From Bacteroidales bacterium (GTDB taxonomy: Bacteria; Bacteroidota; Bacteroidia; Bacteroidales; UBA932): a DNA stretch of 47,295 nt. The notes under the pieces were generated by a model. The model saw only the letters and a program-made list of their open reading frames with translations, did not search any database and had not been told where the DNA came from. The translations under genes and the position numbers were made by a program. Each line of letters starts with the position of its first letter. Position 1 is the first letter of the stretch. This document shows, in pieces, positions 41,801 through 47,295 of this stretch. The stretch spans positions 1 to 47,295 of the forward strand of contig JAAYDZ010000047.1 in assembly GCA_012728975.1 (NCBI GenBank), given 5' to 3'.

Positions 41801-43752
41801 TCGGCGAGCTTATCGCCTTTTATCCTCATCTCAGGAGTGATCGCGATGGAAAAGTGGAGGTGGAATATACTACAGGGGATCTTCTTTCGACCTTCCGTGT
41901 GCTGGTGATGGGTTACGACAAATCCCTTAAAACCGGTAATGCGGAGCGCTCGCTGATAGTTCGCAAGGAACTGATGGTAGTGCCCAATATTCCTCTCTTT
42001 ATCCGTGAGGGTGACAAAATTGTCATTAAGAGCAAAGTAGTCAATCTCAGCGACGAACAGTTGCAGGGCAATGGATATATAGAGTTTTACAACGAAGAGA
42101 CAGGGGAGAAGTTAACCCTTAAAGATACGGAATCAAAGGTACTTACTCTTGCAGTAGGTGCGCAGAAGGAGCTCGCCTGGAGCATTACTCCGCCTGAAAA
42201 TATAAGTAAACTAGGAGTTACTATCAGCTTTAAAGCGGGCAATTTCAGTGATGGAGAAAAACATATTGTTACCATCCTTCCGAAGGAGATTACCATCACC
42301 GAAGCGGCCTCCTTTGTAATAGGCGGGCCTCACGGCCACAAATATTATGAGGATCAGCTTCACAAACGCATTAAGGCACGCAATCCGCGAATAAGACACG
42401 CCGAATATTCCACACTTACTGCTGTAAAAGAGTCGCTGCCGGTGGTTTCAAAGCCCGAATCCAATAATACGATAGATTGGACAGTAGCTCTCTATATCAA
42501 TCAGATGAGAGCAAAAGTGCTGACCTTGGATCAGAAGGAAGTAGATAGCGCATCAACGGAAAGTTTCCGCAATGAGGCGATAAGAACGCTTTCAAAATTT
42601 CAAAATTCCGATGGCGGTTTCGCCTGGTTCGACGGTATGCCCTCTTCCGAACGGCTTACGCTGTTTTTCCTTGAAAAAATGAGTCAGTTGCGCAATTTTG
42701 GTGCATTGGAATTCAGTGAGTCGGAGAAAAAACTTGTGGAAGGCGCAGTAAGTTATATTGACGAGAAAATCCGCGAAGCCTATAACCGCGAAGGGTATAA
42801 TCCCTTCAATTATATAGATCTGTTTTATGTGCGCAGCCACTATTTGGAGTATCAGATGAAGGGAAAGGTTTCGACCGCATTTGACAAATTCCTTTCAAAT
42901 ACTGCTGATGGTTGGCAAAAGATTGCCATTCTCAATAAAGCCCGACTTGCCCATATCTTGCTAAATTGCAAGGATACCGGTTTTTGGAACAAAAAATTTG
43001 ACTCCCGAATTGCCGACCTCAATGCTTCGCTCAAGGATTACGCGGTGGTTAATTCTACAATTGGATGCTATTTCCCCAATGCGGTAATGCCTTTCCGAGG
43101 TCTTATGAATAGCGAGATTTATGCTCATGCAAAACTGATGACACTTTTCGCCAGACTTGGCGAGAAAGAGATGGTGGATTCGTTGGCATTGTGGATGCTC
43201 CTGCAGAAACACAACCAGGCTTGGGAAAATACGGTTGCTACTACTGACGCCGTGCATGCGCTGGTTTCCAGCGGGGCAAAAGATCTCAAACTCGGTGCAG
43301 TTTACTACACTTACGACACGGTAATCGACGAGGTCAAGCCTGCGGCAAATGAGATTGAGGTCACCCGTGAATTTGTAAGAGCCTCCGATTCGAAAATTAT
43401 AGTGGATGGCGACAAACTCAATGTAGGAGATGAGATTATTGCCCGATATTATATCACGAATAGCGAAAACCGCAGTTTTGTGAGAATGAAAGCGATGCGT
43501 CCCGCCTGCTTCTATCCTTTGGATGAGAGATCATTCTTCTTCACGGGATTTTGGGGAGAATTTTATAAGGAGCAGCATGAGTCGCTTACCAATTACTATT
43601 TTGAGCTGTTGCCCGAAGGAAATCTGACCATCGAAGAACGCTTCTATATCACGCAGGAGGGCACTTTCTCGACCTCACTTGTGGAGATAGAGTCGCTCTA
43701 CGCAAATGAATACAGAGGGCATACAGGCTCTATGAAGATCATTTCGAAGTAA
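38896..43752 (+). CDS. Alpha-2-macroglobulin family protein without thioester
   Basis: 1618 residues with a signal peptide (MKRLLTFLLLIIPMTSMINA), so periplasmic or surface-attached. A helical region (about 25-130) is followed by macroglobulin domains. The MG2-type motif LYTDRKLYKPSDTIFFKV is near residue 403 and the A2M core block (FYPHLRSDRDGKVEVEYTTG) near 975. An alpha-toroid with FQNSDGGFAWFDG begins near 1225. The family's thioester motif CxEQ is absent from the whole protein. Bacterial members are thought to trap or block proteases; many Bacteroidetes ones lack the thioester. No pbpC gene is adjacent. The last 14 bases overlap the GSCFA gene. Confidence 0.9.
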   Translation: MKRLLTFLLLIIPMTSMINAQSYKSVDYSDLWAKVEKALKKGLPQTAVKYLDELETLATKADDGLELLVVCETKLDQLREYNWKEAGPYYSTVDRQRSIILGDLNGSIAKYLDHPRVLRLHYHKLLEEKRNIDYRFDKSGADYLAFKSRCLDLLKGHSSKDYYYDNVKEIVESMDSEDLSGSISGYRNQYVPHQDVAIRISTRNLSRVTLDIYRLNDNRFWEEGYRFGLFDLKRISTKVSSHTYDMPDEYNIPGEKRDTISCGQAGNYVLHFHSGKHDSYTDICVSSVATGLRKVGNVQEIYAANIVTGKPYKEVLAEAYRNPGRKYSGSIVKITPAKKAIVIQNGFTELPMEFEQKKGKEYIDWALRVSAGKDIYAPLLSVDNYRVETELDRERMSEGMSLYTDRKLYKPSDTIFFKVICYKSDRERGEVLANKPIELSIRHTSEDKPFATFKVVTNDMGSASGFFTLPEESKNGKYYIMSEYRHLGEVRVETYKRPNFDFKLEPNEGVYIFSDIVRQKGTVESFAGYSIAGCKVEYSVTCHSVWHPGHRSYNSYYSEEVTSGEVLSDNDGHFEISFIAKHPAGYSFNPKEHSEDVIAFVIDAKVTDPQGETHSKSTTVRVSDIPLVMGLRFSTPMSQSYKDPDNNVSRVIVEKNEVKAVTFTVDNLNYRPYETKVTYSLLQDGKVVGSETVSSNSEIPFDFASVKSGAYTLAYKSVYRGIEIEGKTEIVIFDTNENRLPVKAVYFYYPIVTENGIEFLIGTTEDNLWLEMGLFDNHKCHHRESLHLKNEVVRISLPYKEEYRSSVKMSIFGFRNGEAIDHQYEFSRPDKVLFNVGIESFRDCTGPQSKEKFTIIGAPDAEYVVSIFDKTTDRYGANSFSFNPLDVKVYNSAPYIRTTLGDSYRTYYGFRLLEKRKALSKSSSVSGANAALESIPLEMDLMDVEEERSIDTEAGAGQEAEEMTIRSQFGELIAFYPHLRSDRDGKVEVEYTTGDLLSTFRVLVMGYDKSLKTGNAERSLIVRKELMVVPNIPLFIREGDKIVIKSKVVNLSDEQLQGNGYIEFYNEETGEKLTLKDTESKVLTLAVGAQKELAWSITPPENISKLGVTISFKAGNFSDGEKHIVTILPKEITITEAASFVIGGPHGHKYYEDQLHKRIKARNPRIRHAEYSTLTAVKESLPVVSKPESNNTIDWTVALYINQMRAKVLTLDQKEVDSASTESFRNEAIRTLSKFQNSDGGFAWFDGMPSSERLTLFFLEKMSQLRNFGALEFSESEKKLVEGAVSYIDEKIREAYNREGYNPFNYIDLFYVRSHYLEYQMKGKVSTAFDKFLSNTADGWQKIAILNKARLAHILLNCKDTGFWNKKFDSRIADLNASLKDYAVVNSTIGCYFPNAVMPFRGLMNSEIYAHAKLMTLFARLGEKEMVDSLALWMLLQKHNQAWENTVATTDAVHALVSSGAKDLKLGAVYYTYDTVIDEVKPAANEIEVTREFVRASDSKIIVDGDKLNVGDEIIARYYITNSENRSFVRMKAMRPACFYPLDERSFFFTGFWGEFYKEQHESLTNYYFELLPEGNLTIEERFYITQEGTFSTSLVEIESLYANEYRGHTGSMKIISK

Positions 43753-44596
43753 AACCGATGTGCCGCGATGCCTTTAGGCGTTTTTTCGCTTCGGCTATCG
43801 CGGCCATTTCCGAAGCATCTATTGCATAATCGCAGAACCGATCAAAGATGTAACGGATACTTTGGTCAGTAGGATGCGTCATATTTTCCGTGTAAAAGCG
43901 GTAATCACGCAATTCATCCATCATAATCTCATAAGCCGGAAAATATTCCACCTCCGGATGGAGATGCTGCAGGCGGTCAATGGCCAGCAGTAGAATGGAT
44001 TTGCTGAGCTGATTGCCGTGAGCGGTATCTTTTAGGTGCCTTATCGGACTTACGGTAAATATCCACTTTTTGTCGGGGTGTGCCTCCACTATTTCGCACA
44101 ACATACCTGTCACCTCTTCTACCTCAAGACGCTCCCTGCGAAATTGCGCCGGATGTATCTTATGGCAGTTTGAGACTATTACATCGCGCTCCAGATGTCT
44201 GAAGACCCAGGCAGTTCCAAGAGTCACTACGCAGGTATCGGCAGCGGCAAACTTTGCGCTATCCCTCTCCAGAGAAGCATTGGCGTTGGCCAGAAATTCC
44301 TCTTTGCTTCCTCTTGTAAAGGTGCTGTGATGGAAAAATGAGGTGTAGCGCCCATTATCCATGATGATATCCTTTTCTGTAAATGGGGTGCCTGAAGAGA
44401 GTCTTTTTATGGAAGAATAGATAGATGCAGGGTTATAGAGTACTCCGAAGGGGTTCAGCAATAGATCAAATCCCAGATCCTTCATCATAGAGCCGATCTC
44501 GGTTGCAAAGCAGGAGCCTATAAATAAATATTTATTCTTATATCCGAGCCGCTCTTTCAAATGAGCACACTCTACCGGGGTCTGTAGCTTCATCAT
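43739..44596 (-). CDS. GSCFA domain-containing protein
   Basis: 285 residues. The signature GSCFATEIGSMMKDLGFDLL is at about residues 27-46, after which NPFGVLYNPASIYSSI follows in the family pattern. VTLGTAWVFRH and FTVSPIRHLKDTAHGNQLSK resemble the conserved segments of this family, which has a flavodoxin/SGNH-like fold and unknown function. No signal peptide is seen, so it is probably cytoplasmic. It overlaps queG by 4 bases and is likely made from the same transcript, which may tie it to that pathway only by location. Confidence 0.9.
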   Translation of the reverse strand: MMKLQTPVECAHLKERLGYKNKYLFIGSCFATEIGSMMKDLGFDLLLNPFGVLYNPASIYSSIKRLSSGTPFTEKDIIMDNGRYTSFFHHSTFTRGSKEEFLANANASLERDSAKFAAADTCVVTLGTAWVFRHLERDVIVSNCHKIHPAQFRRERLEVEEVTGMLCEIVEAHPDKKWIFTVSPIRHLKDTAHGNQLSKSILLLAIDRLQHLHPEVEYFPAYEIMMDELRDYRFYTENMTHPTDQSIRYIFDRFCDYAIDASEMAAIAEAKKRLKASRHIGFTSK

Positions 44597-45489
44597 AAAT
44601 TGTTCTTTATTTTGTCAAGGCCGGCTCGGCTTAAAGGCGTATCGCCAAACCGTTCCTTAAATTCTTTTTCATCCATATCGTGCCAATCCTGTGGACTCTT
44701 GGATAATATCTCTTTTGCATTGGTGCGCAACTCTTCCCATCCTTCGGATTCGCGGTCGTAGGGGCAGGCGCGGAGACAGATTTCACAGCCGAAGATTTGA
44801 CCTTTGTACTCCACAGGGCGGGCGGAATAGAGCTCATGCGACTCAATGGTGTGGTAGGAGATACATTTGCGCGCATCCAGCCGGAAAGGGGCATAGAGTG
44901 CACCTTCGGGACAGGCATCTATGCAGCGCCGGCACTTCCCACAACCCTCTGCAATTTTCTCCTTTCGCTCTCCGAGCCACTCAGGTGGAATATTGCAGAT
45001 AATTACTCCGATTAGGGTGCGCAGCCCGTGCTCCGGCGATATAAGGAAATTATTACGCCCGATAAAACCCAATCCCGCCTCAGCGGCCCAATAGCGCTCC
45101 ATTACCGGAGCACTGTCGGTAAAACAGCGTCCCTGATACTCCAGACCATGCTTAGCGCATTCTTGCGACAGATGCAGCGAGATTCTATGGAGTTTATCTT
45201 TTATCACATCGTGATAATCTTCCCCAAGGGCAAATGCAGCCACTGAGCTTTTTATGCTGCTGTAAGGAGCCAAAAAGCTGATTACCGAACGGGCACCCGG
45301 AACCAACAACGAGGGATCCTTCCTTTTCTCCATATTTCTTGCAAGATATCCCATATCGGCATTTTCTCCGCGGGAGATATAATCACTGAATCGACTATAG
45401 CTCTCTCCAATTTCCGCTACCGGCGCAAATCCCCAGTCAACGAATCCCTCTTTCTCGGATAATAACGAAATTGTAATTAAAATGCTCAT
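44593..45489 (-). CDS. queG: Epoxyqueuosine reductase
   Basis: 298 residues, shorter than E. coli QueG but typical for a compact form. It reduces epoxyqueuosine to queuosine on tRNA using cobalamin and two 4Fe-4S clusters. Cluster ligands are visible in CGKCRRCIDACPEGAL (about 192-207), with a further Cys in RKCISYHTIES, and GCEICLRACPYD (about 240). The N-terminal half with VPGARSVISFLAPY, the segment YWAAEAGLGFIGRNNFLISP and the later LDARKC are conserved. The GSCFA gene follows with a 4-base overlap. Confidence 0.93.
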   Translation of the reverse strand: MSILITISLLSEKEGFVDWGFAPVAEIGESYSRFSDYISRGENADMGYLARNMEKRKDPSLLVPGARSVISFLAPYSSIKSSVAAFALGEDYHDVIKDKLHRISLHLSQECAKHGLEYQGRCFTDSAPVMERYWAAEAGLGFIGRNNFLISPEHGLRTLIGVIICNIPPEWLGERKEKIAEGCGKCRRCIDACPEGALYAPFRLDARKCISYHTIESHELYSARPVEYKGQIFGCEICLRACPYDRESEGWEELRTNAKEILSKSPQDWHDMDEKEFKERFGDTPLSRAGLDKIKNNL

Positions 45490-45505
45490 TTTGCTGCAAA
45501 ATCAT

Positions 45506-45513
45506 TATCTTTG
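45506..45513 (+). promoter_or_regulatory. Promoter -7 box for the threonine dehydrogenase-like gene
   Basis: TATCTTTG matches TAnnTTTG exactly and is 25 bases upstream of the ATG at 45539. The longer start at 45482 would be upstream of the predicted transcription start. Confidence 0.6.
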
Positions 45514-45538
45514 TATAATAATTCCGTTTAAAATTGAT

Positions 45539-46495
45539 ATGAAAAGAATACTTGTTGTAGGCGCAGGAGGTCAAATAGGTACTGAACTTGTGCCTCATCT
45601 CCAAAAAAACTATGGTAAAGATAATGTAATTGCCTCGGATTTGAAAGATGAAATGGTGGAAAAGCTACGAGGCTTCGCTATTACCGAACAATTTGATGCC
45701 CTTGATGAGAAGCGTTTTGCGGAAATAGTGAAAAAATATAATATAGACACTATCTTTAATCTTGTGGCCCTGCTAAGTGCAACGGGAGAGGCAAGACCTC
45801 TGACTGCGTGGCGTCTCAATATGGGAGCTCTGCTCAATTCACTTAATATCGCCAATGAGTATAGATGCGCGGTATTTACTCCGAGTTCCATCGGCGTTTT
45901 TGGTGAGAGCACTCCTCAGGATATGACTCCGCAAGATACCATTATGCGGCCCAATACTATTTATGGTGTATGCAAGGTTGCGGGCGAGTTGCTAAGTGAT
46001 TATTATTTCACCCGTTTCGGCGTTGATACCCGCAGTGTGCGATTCCCCGGAATTATTTCCAGCGGAGCACTGCCCGGCGGCGGCACTACAGACTATGCCG
46101 TTGAGGTATTTTACGAAGTGCTGAAAAACGGCCGTTACACCTGCGAGGTTCCGGAAGAGACCTATATGGATATGCTTTATATGCCGGATGCTCTGGATGC
46201 CGTTATACAACTTATGGAGGCCGACCCTGCCAAATTGATTCACCGCAACAGCTTCAACATCACTTCTATGAGTTTCAATCCCCGTGAACTATTTGCATCG
46301 ATAGCCAAACGCATTCCGGATGCCGTTTTCGACTACAATGTTGACCCTGTTAAAGCGGCCATTTCCGCTTCCTGGCCCAACAAAATGGATGACTCCTGCG
46401 CTCGTGCAGAATGGGGATGGAATCCCAAATGGGATATGGAGGCTATGATTGACGATATGCTTGCCGCTATCGGCAAAAAATTAGGAATTTCGTAA
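45539..46495 (+). CDS. SDR-type L-threonine 3-dehydrogenase-like protein (NAD-dependent epimerase/dehydratase family)
   Basis: 318 residues from the ATG at 45539; an upstream in-frame ATG at 45482 is rejected as it precedes the promoter box. An NAD-binding Gly-x-x-Gly-x-x-Gly lies at residues 8-14 (GAGGQIG). The catalytic Tyr142 and Lys146 are in TIYGVCK, with TPSSIGVFG before them. NLVALLSATGE, RSVRFPGIIS and GGGTTDYAVEVFY match my memory of the short-chain L-threonine dehydrogenases of Flavobacterium and related bacteria, which oxidise threonine to 2-amino-3-ketobutyrate. The partner gene kbl is not adjacent. Confidence 0.8.
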   Translation: MKRILVVGAGGQIGTELVPHLQKNYGKDNVIASDLKDEMVEKLRGFAITEQFDALDEKRFAEIVKKYNIDTIFNLVALLSATGEARPLTAWRLNMGALLNSLNIANEYRCAVFTPSSIGVFGESTPQDMTPQDTIMRPNTIYGVCKVAGELLSDYYFTRFGVDTRSVRFPGIISSGALPGGGTTDYAVEVFYEVLKNGRYTCEVPEETYMDMLYMPDALDAVIQLMEADPAKLIHRNSFNITSMSFNPRELFASIAKRIPDAVFDYNVDPVKAAISASWPNKMDDSCARAEWGWNPKWDMEAMIDDMLAAIGKKLGIS

Positions 46496-46506
46496 GTACG
46501 ATAATT

Positions 46507-46989
46507 CTAACTTATATCATTGACTTGCATATCAAATAGTTCCTTTGTCGTTATATTTATTTTGATATGCCAATGGTTGCTTCCACCGCCAAAAACTGCT
46601 ATTATCTCTTCCGACAATTTGTGTTTATCCGTTTCGATACCTTTGTTTAAGTAAATATGAATGATAATTTCGCCCTCTTCCGTTAAATATCCGACATATT
46701 GACGCAGGTAATTTTTCAATGTTCTTTTATTTATGGGCGGTTTCCTATATGCTTCTTGATGTGATTTCACATAAACAGTTCCGATACTATCCCGTAAAAT
46801 TTTTTCCGCTTGCGCAATATCCTCTAGATTTGGTGTATAGCGATTTTGTTCCGGCGGAAAACCCCAAATTGGATGTTCCTTTGGAAAAACATAACCCTCA
46901 TATCCTTTCCCCTCTACATATACCGCTTCCTGCGAATAAACGCAACTGGCCATAAACAAGATGGTTATAATTGCAAATATCTTTCTCAT
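46507..46989 (-). CDS. Secreted protein of unknown function
   Basis: 160 residues. The N-terminus MRKIFAIITILFMASCVYSQ is a signal peptide, either cleaved after VYS or lipidated at Cys16 (LFMASC), so the protein is exported. The remainder is soluble and hydrophilic, with a C-terminal beta-rich stretch around GEIIIHIYLNKG and GGGSNHWHIKINIT. No family recognised. It ends 11 bases from the stop of the convergent threonine dehydrogenase gene. Confidence 0.55.
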   Translation of the reverse strand: MRKIFAIITILFMASCVYSQEAVYVEGKGYEGYVFPKEHPIWGFPPEQNRYTPNLEDIAQAEKILRDSIGTVYVKSHQEAYRKPPINKRTLKNYLRQYVGYLTEEGEIIIHIYLNKGIETDKHKLSEEIIAVFGGGSNHWHIKINITTKELFDMQVNDIS

Positions 46990-46997
46990 TGCTCCAA

Positions 46998-47032
46998 CGG
47001 TAATTAATGTTTTTATTACCGCAAAACTGCGG
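46998..47032. promoter_or_regulatory. Two competing short hairpins upstream of the secreted protein gene
   Basis: CGGTAAT (46998-47004) pairs with ATTACCG (47015-47021), and CCGCA (47019-47023) pairs with TGCGG (47028-47032). The two share the bases CCG, so only one can form at a time. Arms are short and there is no T-run, so a regulatory role is speculative. Confidence 0.3.
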
Positions 47033-47044
47033 GGCCTTCACTGC

Positions 47045-47295
47045 CTATTTCTTCCGTTTCAAAACGGTATTGCCCAATTTTAATTTGTTTTTACTCAAAA
47101 CTTTTATTTTAAAAGTTCCTTCAATATAACTTCCTCCCTGCAATGCTTTTTCAATATCGCTCAAAACGGGATTATTATTACACCTTATCTCTATTACATC
47201 ATCATTTATAGCCCATTCGCCTCGACATTCAATCTTTGACAAATCAAAAGTTTTTTTCAACGAACAGGTATTATCCACATTCAATTCCAACACCA
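47045..47295 (-). CDS. Unknown protein, C-terminal part (cut by window end)
   Basis: The frame is open from the window end to a stop at 47045, about 82 residues. The only in-window start is a GTG at 47293, so the true start is probably outside. The sequence (GEWAINDDVIEIRC, GTFKIKVLSKNKLKLGN) has alternating beta-strand character and resembles small lipocalin-like secreted proteins of Bacteroidetes. It lies 55 bases before the secreted protein on the same strand. Confidence 0.5.
   Translation of the reverse strand, partial: VLELNVDNTCSLKKTFDLSKIECRGEWAINDDVIEIRCNNNPVLSDIEKALQGGSYIEGTFKIKVLSKNKLKLGNTVLKRKK

Noticed and set aside
1-47295. tRNA, rRNA, tmRNA, CRISPR or prophage features
   Set aside because: I looked through the gaps between genes and saw no cloverleaf, array of spaced repeats, integrase or phage genes.

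Overview
The window is a 47.3 kb stretch of chromosome from a member of the Bacteroidota, most likely the order Bacteroidales. The evidence is threefold: the ribosomal-protein/rpoA cluster with Bacteroidetes-style sequences; repeated promoter boxes matching TAnnTTTG (the -7 element of the Bacteroidetes primary sigma factor); and families typical of the phylum, including a GSCFA protein, a thioester-less alpha-2-macroglobulin, an SDR-type threonine dehydrogenase and lipoproteins with no strong ribosome binding site. Nearly everything is chromosomal housekeeping. I see no phage, IS element, CRISPR array, rRNA or tRNA.

Layout. 1-3280 (+): end of the ribosomal protein operon (rpmJ, rpsM, rpsK, rpsD, rpoA, rplQ), closed by a hairpin terminator. 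3322-4334 (-): two small lipoproteins, one resembling the N-terminal propeptide region of S8 proteases without the protease. 4335-4661: a 327-bp gene-free stretch with an imperfect inverted repeat, an 18-bp tandem repeat and a palindrome that runs into the end of gcvP. 4662-7487 (-): gcvP. 7558-14838 (-): purH-mreB-mreC-mreD-mrdA-rodA, the cell elongation operon led by a purine gene. 14933-18445: ispD (+), an Lrp/AsnC regulator (-) with an adjacent palindromic operator candidate, and topA (-). 18546-22833 (+): PBP1A, ddl and prmC. 23014-25341 (+): two tandem nagA-type genes behind a 150-nt G-depleted leader. 25328-26911 (-): an unnamed DNA-binding protein with a sigma region 4-like HTH. 27043-30120 (+): pgk, a methyltransferase and lgt. 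30123-30941 (-): smpB and a TM2 protein. 31050-35200 (+): miaA, a secreted SGNH hydrolase and a large unknown lipoprotein. 35290-38810 (-): tgt, an LptF/LptG-type permease and a nucleoside transporter. 38896-43752 (+): the alpha-2-macroglobulin. 43739-45489 (-): queG and a GSCFA protein. 45539-46495 (+): a threonine dehydrogenase-like SDR. 46507-47295 (-): two unknown small proteins, the last cut by the window edge.

How the genes work together. Envelope growth dominates: MreBCD, RodA and PBP2 form the elongasome; PBP1A and Ddl act in peptidoglycan synthesis; NagA recycles amino sugars; Lgt matures lipoproteins; and the LptF/G-type permease exports LPS. Tgt and QueG are two steps of queuosine modification, and MiaA modifies A37 of tRNA. 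Threonine dehydrogenase and GcvP could feed threonine carbon through glycine into C1 metabolism.

The strongest leads are four. The second NagA paralogue has lost most metal and catalytic residues while keeping the rest of the fold. The protein at 25328-26911 combines a primary-sigma-like region 4.2 signature with apparent alpha-CTD-like and HARE-type segments. Tgt lacks the usual zinc cysteines. The last is the structured non-coding region next to gcvP together with the G-depleted nagA leader. All calls are from reading the sequence; no database search was possible.
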